64,000 bases of DNA from Soehngenia longivitae (GTDB lineage: Bacteria; Bacillota; Clostridia; Tissierellales; Tissierellaceae): contig NZ_SRIB01000009.1 in NCBI RefSeq assembly GCF_004684055.1, forward strand, positions 35,749 to 99,748, in the 5' to 3' direction. Made by a program: the position numbers and the translations under genes. How positions within the stretch are numbered: position 1 is the first letter of the stretch; each line of letters opens with the position of its first letter. The notes under the pieces were generated by a model. It did not search any database. It was not told the DNA's origin and saw nothing but the letters and a program-made list of their open reading frames with translations. Shown piece by piece: positions 9,826 to 18,300 of this stretch.

Positions 9826-9826
9826 T

Positions 9827-11695
9827 ATGCCTAAAATTAATTTATTAGATGATAATACAATAAGAAAAATAGCAGCTGGAGAAGTGATAGAAAGACCTTC
9901 ATCAATTGTTAAGGAATTAGTCGAAAATTCAATTGATGCTAATTCTAGTCAAATAATAATAGAAATAAAAGATGGTGGAACAACATATATAAGGGTAACA
10001 GATGATGGAATAGGAATGGAAAAAGAAGATATCATTTTAGCATTTGAAAGACATTCAACTTCAAAACTAAAGAATATTGAAGATTTATATAAAATTGTTT
10101 CTATGGGTTTTAGGGGAGAAGCTCTGTCTAGTATAGTATCAGTATCAAATGTCGAGATTATCTCTAGAACAAAAGAAAATTCAGTAGGTAATAAAGCGGT
10201 TTTTGAAGATGGAAAACTTAAATTCATAGAACCTATAGGTGCAAATGTTGGAACAACGATAATAGTAAAAGATGTTTTTTCTAATATACCAGTACGAAAA
10301 AAATTTTTAAAAACTAATTCCACTGAAGAAAGATATGTTGCTGATATTGTAACAAAAATTGCCTTAGGAAATCCTAGTATATCAATCAAGCTAATTCGAG
10401 ATGGTAAATTAGCATTAAATACAAATGGTTCATCTGAGGAGACAAATGTCATATATCAGCTGTTAGGCAAAGATATTGCTAAAGGAATTAACCTGATAGA
10501 ATTCGAAGATGATGATCTAAGTTTTAAAGGTTATTTTTCAAACAATAACATTTATAGAAGTAATAGAAATTCTCAGTATTTATTTGTTAACAACAGATAT
10601 GTTTATGATTATAAGCTAGCGAAAGTAATTGAAGAACAATATAGTTCTATGTTACCTATAAATAAACATCCAATATTTATTCTTTATATCAATATTAATC
10701 CAGCTTTGATTGATGTGAATATACATCCAACTAAGCAGGAGATAAAATTTATTGAAGAAAACAAGATATATTCAATAATTGCAAATCAAATTAAAAAGAA
10801 TATTAATAAAATTGTTAATATCCCAAGTCCAAACTTAGAGGAAAAAGAAAAAAAGCAAACTGAAAAATATCCATATATATGGGAATTACAAAATAATAAT
10901 GATTATAATTTTGACTCAAATATCACAAAAAATCAACAAGTGATAAGAGAAGGTAAATCTTTCGATTTTGAGGATTATACATCAACTGATTTTAAAGACG
11001 TTTTATACCAAGATAATGATATAGTTAATGAAACAATTATTGTTGATTTTATAGAAAATTCTAATATTGGAGAGAAAGATGATGTATCTTCTGATAACAA
11101 TACGTTGATAAATTTTAACAGATTAAAACTTATCGGCATAGCTTTCAGCACTTATATAATTTTAGAAAACTATGAGTCTGATACAATATTTATTATTGAT
11201 CAGCATGCAGCTCATGAACGTGTTATGTACGAAAAATTAATGAAAGAATTCCATACTGAATCAATAGTGGTTCAACAATTGCTTACACCACAAATAATTG
11301 ATTTGTCTCCACCAGATTATTTAAATGTGAAAGATAATATTGAAATTTTTAATCAAATTGGTTTTCTCATAGAGTTATTTGACGACAAAAGTATTATATT
11401 AAGAGGGATACCTTTGGTTTTTGGCAAACCGGATGGAGAAAAATTGTTTTTAGACATTCTTGATAGCCTAGAGGATAATAATGTAGGAATTTACTCAACT
11501 AAACTTGAAAAAATCATGAAAATAGCCTGTACTTCTGCTGTTAAAGCTGGAGACAATCTTAAGCAAATGGAAATACAATCCTTGTTAACACAATTAAATG
11601 AATGTGACAACCCATACACATGCCCTCATGGTAGGCCAACTATTATTAAATTCAATCGAAAAGATATAGAAAAGAAATTTTTGCGAATAATATAA
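9827..11695 (+). CDS. mutL: DNA mismatch repair protein MutL
   Basis: MutL (622 residues) couples mismatch recognition by MutS to strand nicking. The N-terminal GHKL ATPase shows ELVENSIDA, DDGIGM and GFRGEALSS. After a low-complexity linker (~residues 340-430), the C-terminal dimerisation/endonuclease domain contains DQHAAHERVMYE, the DQHAxxERxxYE nuclease motif, and CPHGRP near the end. The protein is therefore predicted to be an active nicking endonuclease, as expected in bacteria without MutH. It starts one base after the mutS stop; AAAGGAGT inside the end of mutS is its ribosome binding site. Confidence 0.96.
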   Translation: MPKINLLDDNTIRKIAAGEVIERPSSIVKELVENSIDANSSQIIIEIKDGGTTYIRVTDDGIGMEKEDIILAFERHSTSKLKNIEDLYKIVSMGFRGEALSSIVSVSNVEIISRTKENSVGNKAVFEDGKLKFIEPIGANVGTTIIVKDVFSNIPVRKKFLKTNSTEERYVADIVTKIALGNPSISIKLIRDGKLALNTNGSSEETNVIYQLLGKDIAKGINLIEFEDDDLSFKGYFSNNNIYRSNRNSQYLFVNNRYVYDYKLAKVIEEQYSSMLPINKHPIFILYININPALIDVNIHPTKQEIKFIEENKIYSIIANQIKKNINKIVNIPSPNLEEKEKKQTEKYPYIWELQNNNDYNFDSNITKNQQVIREGKSFDFEDYTSTDFKDVLYQDNDIVNETIIVDFIENSNIGEKDDVSSDNNTLINFNRLKLIGIAFSTYIILENYESDTIFIIDQHAAHERVMYEKLMKEFHTESIVVQQLLTPQIIDLSPPDYLNVKDNIEIFNQIGFLIELFDDKSIILRGIPLVFGKPDGEKLFLDILDSLEDNNVGIYSTKLEKIMKIACTSAVKAGDNLKQMEIQSLLTQLNECDNPYTCPHGRPTIIKFNRKDIEKKFLRII

Positions 11696-11716
11696 TATTA
11701 TATTGGGAGATAATCT

Positions 11717-12685
11717 ATGAATAATAATTTAATAGTAATTGCAGGACCAACTGGAGTAGGTAAGACTGATTTATCTATTTGTGTAGCTGATAAAATAAAT
11801 GGAGAGATCATTTCAGCTGATAGTAGACAAATATACAGATACATGGATATAGGTACAGCAAAAGTAGAAAAAGAATATAGAGATAAGATAAAGCATCATA
11901 TGATAGATATCGTAGATCCAAATGAAGAATTTAGTGTATCTGATTTTAAAAAAATTACAATGGAAATTATTGATGATATAAATAAAAAAGGAAAAATCCC
12001 ATTATTAGTAGGCGGCACAGGTTTATATATTAATTCTATAGTTTATGACATTGATTTTACAAATGTTGCATCAAACAAAGAAATTAGGGAATATTATGAA
12101 TCTATATCATTAAAAAAAGGAAAACAATACCTATATGAACTACTATTAGAGAGAGATTATGAAACTGCAAGAAAATTAAATATCAATGACACAAAGAGAA
12201 TTATTAGAGCTTTAGAAGTATATGATGTTACTAAAACACCTATGAGTAAGCAAAATAAAGATTTCAGAAAGCCTTCTACAAAATACAATTTATCGATGTA
12301 TTTGTTGTATATGGATAGAAATAAACTATATGATAGAATAAATGCAAGAGTAGATAAAATGATTGAGGATGGATTAATAAATGAAGTAGAAACATTACTA
12401 AAATTAGGATATGAAAAGAGTTTAAATTCTATGCAAGGGATAGGCTATAAAGAAATTGTAGATTATCTTGAAAACAAAATTAGTTTAGATGAAGCAGTAG
12501 AATTAATAAAGAAAAGGAGTAGAAATTATGCAAAAAGACAATTGACTTGGTTTAAGAGAGACGAAAGATATAGATGGATAAACCTTGATGAATTTTCGGA
12601 TGTTGAAGATCTATGTGTATGGATATGCTCGGATATAAAAAAGAAGTTAACTAAAGGAGGTAATTATTTTGAATCAACAAATTAA
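11717..12685 (+). CDS. miaA: tRNA dimethylallyltransferase
   Basis: MiaA transfers a dimethylallyl group to A37 of tRNAs reading UNN codons, making the i6A substrate of MiaB. The 322-residue protein has the P-loop [11 protein letters not shown] near the N terminus, [25 protein letters not shown], and the tRNA-contacting MQGIGYKEI and [15 protein letters not shown] segment ([14 protein letters not shown]). It uses DMAPP, which derives from the isoprenoid pathway that includes IspG (47496). Its last 17 bases overlap the start of hfq, implying coupling. Confidence 0.96.
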   Translation: MNNNLIVIAGPTGVGKTDLSICVADKINGEIISADSRQIYRYMDIGTAKVEKEYRDKIKHHMIDIVDPNEEFSVSDFKKITMEIIDDINKKGKIPLLVGGTGLYINSIVYDIDFTNVASNKEIREYYESISLKKGKQYLYELLLERDYETARKLNINDTKRIIRALEVYDVTKTPMSKQNKDFRKPSTKYNLSMYLLYMDRNKLYDRINARVDKMIEDGLINEVETLLKLGYEKSLNSMQGIGYKEIVDYLENKISLDEAVELIKKRSRNYAKRQLTWFKRDERYRWINLDEFSDVEDLCVWICSDIKKKLTKGGNYFESTN

Positions 12686-12890
12686 TATTCAGGATCATTT
12701 ACTAAATGAAGCAAGGGTCAGTAAAAATGAAATTACAGTTTATTTAATAAATGGCTATAAAATGACAGGTAAGATAATAGGTTTTGATAATTTTATAATT
12801 GTTCTTGATAGTGAAGGTAAGCAAATGATTATATATAAACACGCGATATCTACAATAATTCCTTCAAAAATTTTAAAAATAAAAGAATAA
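12669..12890 (+). CDS. hfq: RNA-binding protein Hfq
   Basis: Hfq is a hexameric Sm-like RNA chaperone. The 73-residue protein contains Sm1 ([24 protein letters not shown]) and the Sm2 motif IYKHAIST (the Gram-positive form of YKHAIS). The start is a TTG at 12669, with AAAGGAGGT 8 bases upstream inside the end of miaA. The miaA-hfq order is the classic one across bacteria. No long acidic C-terminal tail is present. Confidence 0.95.
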   Translation: MNQQINIQDHLLNEARVSKNEITVYLINGYKMTGKIIGFDNFIIVLDSEGKQMIIYKHAISTIIPSKILKIKE

Positions 12891-12923
12891 ATAATTAAAG
12901 AATTTAACTTAAAGGGTGAAAAT

Positions 12924-14216
12924 ATGTCGAAAGAAATACAAGATGAGTTGATTATACATTTTAATATTGACAAGCAGGTAATAGAGTTTGTTAATGAAGT
13001 TGAAAAAGACATTTTATATAAGTTTTCTGAGATTGACCAAATTAAAATGTATAATCAATACAAAGTTTTACATGCAATGCAAAAAATGAAATTAGGGAGT
13101 ACTGATTTTGGGTGGAATACTGGTTATGGATATGGAGATGTACACAGAGAAAAGCTAGAGAATATATATGCTGAAGTTTTTAAAGCAGAAAGCGCTTTAG
13201 TCAGACCGTCTATAGCATCGGGAACTCATGCAATAAGTTTAGTTTTTAGCGGCTTATTAAAACCTGGAGATGAACTTCTGTATATTACTGGATCTCCGTA
13301 TGATACAATGTTAAAAGTCATTGGAATTAAAGGTAATGAACCTGGTAATTTAATTGAAAATGGGATATGTTATAAACAAGTAGATTTAATTAACGGTCAT
13401 ATAGATATCAACAAAACACTTGATAAAATTAATGAGAGAACTAAAATTGTTGCAATTCAAAGATCCACAGGTTATAGTGATCGAAATGCAATCTCGCTTA
13501 AAGAAATGGAAACAACTTTTTTACAGATAAAAGAAAAATACAATGATATCATTATTTTCGTTGACAATTGTTATGGAGAATTTACACAAATAAATGAGCC
13601 AATAGAAATTGGAGCCGATATTATAGCTGGATCTTTGATAAAAAATCCAGGGGGAGGCATAGCTGTTTCAGGAGGTTACATAGCTGGGAAACAACAATAT
13701 ATTGAGCGCATAGCAAACAGACTAACAGCTCCAGGATTAGGCAAAGACTGTGGATTGACGTTTGGTACGAACAGAATAACATTGCAAGGACTATTCATGG
13801 CTCCTAACGTTGTTTCTGAGGCCTTAAAAGGAGCTATTCTAATGGGGGCCACTTATCAAAAATTAGGATTTGAGGTAACTCCTTCAATTGAAGATGAAAG
13901 AAACGATATTGTTCAATCTATAAGATTTGAAGATCCATTAAAAGTAATTGAATTTTGCAAAGGTGTACAAGAATCAGGTGCTGTTGATTCTTACATTACT
14001 CCTGAAGCTTGGGATATGCCGGGGTATGAAGACAAAGTAATTATGGCTGCTGCGGGTTTTATTGAAGGATCATCAATTGAAATAAGTGCTGATGCGCCTA
14101 TGAGAGACCCATACTATGTGTATTATCAAGGCGGAGTAAATTATGAACAATGTAAACTTGGAGTGATGAAAACTTTAAATAATTTATTAAATAAAAACTT
14201 AATTACATTGAAATAA
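12924..14216 (+). CDS. methionine gamma-lyase-like PLP enzyme (aluminium-resistance protein family)
   Basis: A 430-residue fold-type I PLP protein of the family named Met_gamma_lyase (PF06838), related to B. subtilis YnbB. The PLP lysine is in IIAGSLIKNPGGGIA; upstream are FVDNCYGEF with the PLP-stacking/aspartate region and RPSIASGTHAI. The family sits beside hfq in many Clostridia, as here. Its actual reaction is uncertain: the name comes from homology to cystathionine/methionine gamma-lyases and from an old aluminium-resistance phenotype. AAAGGGTGA precedes the ATG. It ends the miaB operon. Confidence 0.85.
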   Translation: MSKEIQDELIIHFNIDKQVIEFVNEVEKDILYKFSEIDQIKMYNQYKVLHAMQKMKLGSTDFGWNTGYGYGDVHREKLENIYAEVFKAESALVRPSIASGTHAISLVFSGLLKPGDELLYITGSPYDTMLKVIGIKGNEPGNLIENGICYKQVDLINGHIDINKTLDKINERTKIVAIQRSTGYSDRNAISLKEMETTFLQIKEKYNDIIIFVDNCYGEFTQINEPIEIGADIIAGSLIKNPGGGIAVSGGYIAGKQQYIERIANRLTAPGLGKDCGLTFGTNRITLQGLFMAPNVVSEALKGAILMGATYQKLGFEVTPSIEDERNDIVQSIRFEDPLKVIEFCKGVQESGAVDSYITPEAWDMPGYEDKVIMAAAGFIEGSSIEISADAPMRDPYYVYYQGGVNYEQCKLGVMKTLNNLLNKNLITLK

Positions 14217-14220
14217 AAAA

Positions 14221-14266
14221 AACAAATGGATTTAAATCTCATATTTAAATCCATTTGTTTTTTAAT
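14221..14266. terminator. bidirectional terminator between the miaB operon and lexA
   Basis: A 17-bp perfect stem (14221-14237 with 14243-14259) and a 5-base loop, with T-runs on both strands (TTTTTT to the right, and an A-run to the left that reads as T on the minus strand). The lexA stop codon lies immediately beside it, so it serves both converging transcripts. Confidence 0.92.
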
Positions 14267-14876
14267 ACGTCCTATACAAAGCTTTAACTTTACCTAATAT
14301 TTGAACATTTTTAGCATAAATAGGTTCCATGAATTGATTCTCAGGCTGTAATTTTATATAGTCTTTTTCCTTAAAAAATCTTTTAACTGTAGCTTCTTCG
14401 CCAAGTAGTGCAACTACTATATCGCCATTTTCTGCATATGATTGAGAACTTACTAATACTAAATCACCATCTAAAATTCCTGCATCAATCATACTTTCGC
14501 CTTTTACTTTTAAGAAAAAGACATCATGGCCTTCTACAACTTCAACCGGAAGTGGAAAAGTATCTTCAATATTCTCAACTGCTAATATAGGAGCTCCGGC
14601 TGTTACTTTTCCTAATATAGGTATATCTACAGTTTCTTTTTTTGGATACAAGCTATCATTTACGTTTAATACTTCAATTGCTCTAGGTTTATCAGATGCT
14701 CTTCTTATATAACCTTTTTTTTCTAGTGCAATTAAATTATTATGAACAGATGATGTGGAATGTAAATTAACACCTTGCCCAATTTCTCTTACTGAAGGGG
14801 GATAGCCCTGCTTAGAAGTAAATGTAACTATATAAGATAGTATTTCAATCTGTATTTTTGATAAATCTTCGTACAT
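14262..14876 (-). CDS. lexA: SOS repressor LexA
   Basis: LexA represses SOS genes and self-cleaves when it meets RecA filaments. The 204-residue protein has an N-terminal winged helix-turn-helix (PPSVREIGQGVNLHSTSSVHNNL), the Ala-Gly cleavage site in KVTAGAPILAVE, the catalytic serine in KGESMIDAG and the catalytic lysine in EATVKRFF. The ATG at 14876 is preferred over one 33 bases upstream because AGAGGTGA sits directly before it. Its promoter overlaps a LexA box, so it is probably autoregulated. Confidence 0.96.
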   Translation of the reverse strand: MYEDLSKIQIEILSYIVTFTSKQGYPPSVREIGQGVNLHSTSSVHNNLIALEKKGYIRRASDKPRAIEVLNVNDSLYPKKETVDIPILGKVTAGAPILAVENIEDTFPLPVEVVEGHDVFFLKVKGESMIDAGILDGDLVLVSSQSYAENGDIVVALLGEEATVKRFFKEKDYIKLQPENQFMEPIYAKNVQILGKVKALYRTY

Positions 14877-14928
14877 ATAATCACCTCTATAAATTGTTTG
14901 AACAAGCATAGCTGCCTAACTTATGACC

Positions 14929-14957
14929 ATTATAGCATATATAAGATTTATAATCAA
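14929..14957 (-). promoter_or_regulatory. lexA promoter
   Basis: On the minus strand TTGATT (14957-14952), a 17-base spacer and a perfect TATAAT (14934-14929) form a good sigma-A promoter. The LexA box at 14955-14968 overlaps the -35 element, which fits negative autoregulation. Confidence 0.75.
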
Positions 14958-14968
14958 ACAAAAGTTCG
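14955..14968. promoter_or_regulatory. LexA box 1 (lexA side)
   Basis: CAAACAAAAGTTCG matches the Gram-positive SOS box CGAAC-N4-GTTCG at 9 of the 10 fixed positions. It overlaps the lexA -35 hexamer. Confidence 0.75.
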
Positions 14969-14987
14969 ATAAAATTGATTAAATCTA

Positions 14988-15015
14988 TTGACATTGAACA
15001 TATGTTTGATATAAT
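14988..15015 (+). promoter_or_regulatory. promoter of the LysM gene
   Basis: A perfect TTGACA (14988-14993), a 16-base spacer and a perfect TATAAT (15010-15015). Such a strong promoter is usually held in check; LexA box 2 fills its spacer exactly. Confidence 0.85.
14995..15008. promoter_or_regulatory. LexA box 2 (inside the LysM-gene promoter)
   Basis: TGAACATATGTTTG is a near-palindrome matching CGAACATATGTTCG with two changes. It lies entirely between the -35 and -10 hexamers, so bound LexA would exclude RNA polymerase. Confidence 0.85.
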
Positions 15016-15023
15016 TAATATAT

Positions 15024-15037
15024 CGAACATATGTATC
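15024..15037. promoter_or_regulatory. LexA box 3 (LysM-gene transcription start)
   Basis: CGAACATATGTATC has a perfect left half-site and a degenerate right half. It lies 8 bases downstream of the -10, covering the likely transcription start; with box 2 it could allow cooperative binding. Confidence 0.75.
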
Positions 15038-15057
15038 AATGAATAGGAGATGATTTA

Positions 15058-15369
15058 ATGAAATCTAAAAGAATTGTCATTTATAACCCAAAAAGATTTT
15101 TTTTATTTACTACAATATTAATTTTGATTTTTAGTATTATCATTGCTAATATTTTTAACTTAAATAAATCATACGGACAATATGCAAATAAAGAGTTTGA
15201 TTATGATTATTATGTAGTAAAAAAAGGAGATACACTTTGGAGCATAGTTAATAATCATTATTCCAATAAATATGATCCTAGGAAATTAATATATCAAGTT
15301 AAACATCTAAATGAATTGGAAGATAATATCATTTACGAAGGAGATACACTCAAATTACCTGATTTATAA
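15058..15369 (+). CDS. yneA: YneA-like membrane LysM protein, probable SOS division inhibitor
   Basis: A 103-residue protein with a basic N terminus, one transmembrane segment (about residues 14-34), and one LysM peptidoglycan-binding domain (about 51-100, YVVKKGDTLWSIV ... EGDTLKLP). In B. subtilis the SOS-induced cell-division suppressor YneA has the same layout and is divergent from lexA. Here the gene is also divergent from lexA and carries two LexA boxes over a strong promoter. TAGGAGATGA precedes the ATG. The call rests on architecture, position and regulation; sequence identity to YneA was not measured. Confidence 0.82.
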   Translation: MKSKRIVIYNPKRFFLFTTILILIFSIIIANIFNLNKSYGQYANKEFDYDYYVVKKGDTLWSIVNNHYSNKYDPRKLIYQVKHLNELEDNIIYEGDTLKLPDL

Positions 15370-15391
15370 CACAATGTTAACAAATAAAAAA

Positions 15392-16459
15392 CTATTTACT
15401 TTTTTTATCTGTCTTGTTTTTCTTGTTTTTAATATTATTATTTATATCGTCATCTTGGTTATTGTTTGTAATATCAATATCTTTTAATTGCTCAATATCT
15501 TCAACAGATATTTCACTTAAAGGATTGCTGTTCACTGCTTTTCTAAGTCTTTCATCATCTATATGAGTATATATTTGAGTTGTTGAAACAGATTCATGCC
15601 CTAAAATTTCTTGTAAAGCACGAATATCGACATTACCATATTTATACATTAGAGTAGCAGCAGTATGTCTTAATTTATGAGTAGAATAGATAGTAGGGTC
15701 TAGTCCAGATTTCTCTAAATATTTATCAATCATGTGTTGAATTGCTCGATTGCTTAACCTTTGTTTTCTTTTGCTTAAGAATAATGCTTTTTCATTAGCT
15801 ACAACAGGTCTTATTTGAAGATAATTTTTAATTGAACTAACACAAGATTCATTTAGAAAAACTGTTCTTTCTTTGTTTCCTTTTCCTATAACGGTTAAGG
15901 TGTCTTTGCCATTGAAGCTATCAACATCGATACTCGCTAATTCCGACAGTCTAAGACCACAATTTAAAAATAAAGTTATAATACAATAATCTCTTTTTCG
16001 AAAATACTCATTAGTATTTTGAGAAACTATTTTTAATAAATTTAAAGCTTGGTCTAAAGTTAAATAAATTGGATGTCTTGATTCTATTTTAGGAAATTCT
16101 AATTGTGCAGCTGGATTTTTTTCTAGTAAGTTTACTTTGTCAGTTAAATATTTGAAAAACGATCGAATGGAGGCAACTTTTCTTGATCGTGTAGAATTTC
16201 TGTTATTTTTCTTTTTGTCTAAAAAGGACATGAAAGCATAAAGATCTTGTATATTAACTTTTCTAATAAACTCTATATTTACATCACTGATATCTATATC
16301 TTCAAATTCAACATTTGCTTGCTCTGATGCATATCTGATTTTCAAAAATTTAAAAAAAGTTTTTAGATCATAGTAGTATTCTTTAGCTGTATTAGGTGAA
16401 GTACCTTTAATCGTTTCTAAATAATCTAAGAAATCATCTAAAATAATGGGATTTTGCAT
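15392..16459 (-). CDS. Xer-type tyrosine recombinase
   Basis: A 355-residue site-specific recombinase. The N-terminal SAM-like core-binding domain (about 1-120) is followed by the catalytic domain with Arg in NCGLRLSELASID, the HKLRHTAATLMY box (HxxR), LGHESVSTTQIYTH (His and the nucleophile Tyr). Family members such as XerC/XerD resolve chromosome dimers at dif. The last ~40 residues are an unusual polar tail rich in Asn, Asp and Lys. The ATG at 16459 has AGAGGTG upstream; a longer start 33 bases earlier lacks one. No integration signs flank it, so a housekeeping Xer role is more likely than a mobile-element integrase. Whether it is XerC, XerD or another paralogue is unclear. Confidence 0.85.
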   Translation of the reverse strand: MQNPIILDDFLDYLETIKGTSPNTAKEYYYDLKTFFKFLKIRYASEQANVEFEDIDISDVNIEFIRKVNIQDLYAFMSFLDKKKNNRNSTRSRKVASIRSFFKYLTDKVNLLEKNPAAQLEFPKIESRHPIYLTLDQALNLLKIVSQNTNEYFRKRDYCIITLFLNCGLRLSELASIDVDSFNGKDTLTVIGKGNKERTVFLNESCVSSIKNYLQIRPVVANEKALFLSKRKQRLSNRAIQHMIDKYLEKSGLDPTIYSTHKLRHTAATLMYKYGNVDIRALQEILGHESVSTTQIYTHIDDERLRKAVNSNPLSEISVEDIEQLKDIDITNNNQDDDINNNIKNKKNKTDKKSK

Positions 16460-16480
16460 AAATACACCTCTTTTTAGCCT

Positions 16481-16518
16481 TATATTAGTCACAAAATAAG
16501 TATTTTGTGACTAATATA
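16481..16518. repeat. 38-bp perfect palindrome in the recombinase leader
   Basis: Two 18-base arms (16481-16498 and 16501-16518, core TTAGTCACAAAAT / ATTTTGTGACTAA) are separated by only 2 bases. It ends 22 bases upstream of the recombinase start codon. It may be an operator or an mRNA hairpin; no T-run follows on the minus strand, so it is not a normal terminator. Confidence 0.8.
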
Positions 16519-17006
16519 TATTATAATATAAATACTAGAACTTTACAATATAATTTATTATTTCAAATTAATATTGCATTAAATCTTGTACAAATTTTTA
16601 CTGTTAACTTTTACTATACTATAAGAAATCTTTTACATCTTTTATATGTCTTATTTATTTATCTTATATTATAAAATCTATTTAGATTAATATTTTATTT
16701 ACACACGTAATTTTAATCATTTCTTATTTAATACTTGTCTAAACATCAAATAAAGTATATTTTATATCAATTTAAAACGAAATAAAGTTTAATAAATTTA
16801 AATGGCTAAAACAGCTTCATATTTGAATTTAAACACTCTATTAATATAAATGTATATCTTATATAAATAATCTCGTTATAGGGGCTATTTTGAGGCTATT
16901 TATTTCAATAAGACATAAAATAAAAGCTAGCATGAAGTTTTATTAATTTTTTTATAATAATTTTATAATAAATTGCACAATCAATTATTAAAGAATTGAT
17001 AAAACA
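16519..17006. other. AT-rich non-coding region
   Basis: About 490 bases between the recombinase leader and the aminotransferase terminator. It is very AT-rich with stops in all frames, and I see no tRNA, riboswitch or gene remnant that can be supported. It presumably holds the recombinase promoter (minus strand, near the TATAAT-like tracts at 16518-16530). Confidence 0.5.
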
Positions 17007-17047
17007 AATATCCGGTTTACATAATAAAATTATGTAAACCGGATATT
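17007..17047 (-). terminator. terminator of the aminotransferase gene
   Basis: A 19-bp perfect stem (17007-17025 with 17029-17047) and a 3-base loop, containing the CCGGTTTACATAAT core. On the minus strand it is followed by TTTGTTTTATC. It lies 17 bases after the aminotransferase stop codon. Confidence 0.8.
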
Positions 17048-17064
17048 ACATCTATAGCCTATTT

Positions 17065-18258
17065 TTATTTTTCTCCGAGCAAATTTTTAATTCTCTTGAT
17101 TCCTTCTTCAATATTTTCCATTGATGTAGCATAAGATAATCTGACGTAATTATCATCTCCAAATGCAAGACCAGGTACAACAGCAACTTTACATTTTTCT
17201 AAAAGCATATCTGAAAAATCTACAGATGAATTAATTTTAACGCCTGCTACTTCCTTTCCAATATATTGAGAGCAATTCATCATGATATAAAAAGCACCTT
17301 TTGGTATATTACAAGTTATTCCTTTTATCTCATTAACTAACTTTGTCATTTTTAATCTTCTATTGTTAAATTCCATTTTCATATCTATTAAACTATCTTG
17401 GGGCCCTGTAAGTCCTTCAACACTTGCGTATTGTGAGATACTACATGGATTGGACGTTGTATGGCTTTGTAAATTTGCCATAATTGTAGCAATATCTTGA
17501 TTAGCCGCTGCATAACCAATTCTCCAGCCAGTCATAGAATATGCTTTTGACATTCCATTTATAACGATGGTTAAATTTTTAATTTCATCATTTAAAGAAG
17601 CAATACTAATATGTTCTTCTCCATCATATACTAGTTTTTCATAAAGTTCGTCAGAAATAACAAATACATCATTTTTAACTGCCCAATTCGCTATATCAAG
17701 GAGCTCTTCTTTTGTATATACTGACCCAGTTGGATTATTTGGACTATTAATTATTATAGCTTTTGTCCTATCCGACTTAACTTTATCTAAATCTTCAGAA
17801 TTAAATTTAAAACCATTTTCCTCTTTTGTTTTTATCATTACAGGAGTTCCACCGGCAATCGAAACTAATTCTGGATAACTTACCCAGTAGGGAATGCTAA
17901 AAATTACCTCATCTAGCGGATTTAAAATTGCCATTAATGCATTATATATTGAATGTTTTCCACCATTAGAAACAACAATTTGTGATGGTGAATAATCTAA
18001 ATTGTTATCATCTTTAAATTTCTTACATATTGATTTTCTTAATTCTAATGTGCCACTAGCAGGCGTATATTTAGTTATTCCCATTTCAATTGCTTCAATA
18101 CCTGCTTCTCGAATATTCTTGGGAGTGTTGAAATCAGGTTCTCCAATGCTAAAACTAATTACGTTTTCTCCAGAACTAATCATAGCTTTAGCTTTTGCAT
18201 CAATTGCAAGTGTAACTGAAGGTTCAATAGAAAGACCTTTTTTTGATAAACTTGGCAA
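17065..18258 (-). CDS. pyridoxal-phosphate aminotransferase, class I (aspartate aminotransferase-like)
   Basis: A ~397-residue fold-type I aminotransferase. PLP-site motifs are SIGEPDFNTP near the N terminus, INSPNNPTGSVY (Asn contacts PLP), the PLP lysine in VINGMSKAYSMTGWRIGYA, and the substrate-binding Arg in NYVRLSYATS. It resembles B. subtilis AspB/PatA-type enzymes that transfer amino groups between aspartate (or aromatic amino acids) and 2-oxoglutarate. TTG at 18258 is chosen as start because TTAGGAG ends 9 bases before it; an ATG at 18267 abuts that site with no spacing. It is monocistronic by its flanking terminator. Confidence 0.88.
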   Translation of the reverse strand: MPSLSKKGLSIEPSVTLAIDAKAKAMISSGENVISFSIGEPDFNTPKNIREAGIEAIEMGITKYTPASGTLELRKSICKKFKDDNNLDYSPSQIVVSNGGKHSIYNALMAILNPLDEVIFSIPYWVSYPELVSIAGGTPVMIKTKEENGFKFNSEDLDKVKSDRTKAIIINSPNNPTGSVYTKEELLDIANWAVKNDVFVISDELYEKLVYDGEEHISIASLNDEIKNLTIVINGMSKAYSMTGWRIGYAAANQDIATIMANLQSHTTSNPCSISQYASVEGLTGPQDSLIDMKMEFNNRRLKMTKLVNEIKGITCNIPKGAFYIMMNCSQYIGKEVAGVKINSSVDFSDMLLEKCKVAVVPGLAFGDDNYVRLSYATSMENIEEGIKRIKNLLGEK

Positions 18259-18300
18259 ATTAATCATCTCCTAACATATTATTTATATTATTCTAAAAAA

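Noticed and set aside
9949..10452. 167-codon open frame antisense to mutL
   Set aside because: It mirrors a strongly conserved coding region, has no ribosome binding site and no recognisable protein signature.
15392..16459. Integrase of a prophage or integrative element
   Set aside because: No tRNA attachment site, excisionase or phage genes nearby; the neighbours are housekeeping genes.
16481..16518. Rex or CRP/FNR operator
   Set aside because: Those sites read TTGTGA-N-TCACAA or TGTGA-N6-TCACA; this palindrome has the half-sites in the opposite order (TCACAA...TTGTGA).
16519..17006. Degraded gene or small RNA in the 490-base gap
   Set aside because: Stops in all frames, no protein motif, and no stable structure other than the flanking palindromes.
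17014..17040. Chromosomal dif site
   Set aside because: The centre is 5 bases, both arms are XerD-like, and the stem plus T-run right after a stop codon is explained by a terminator.
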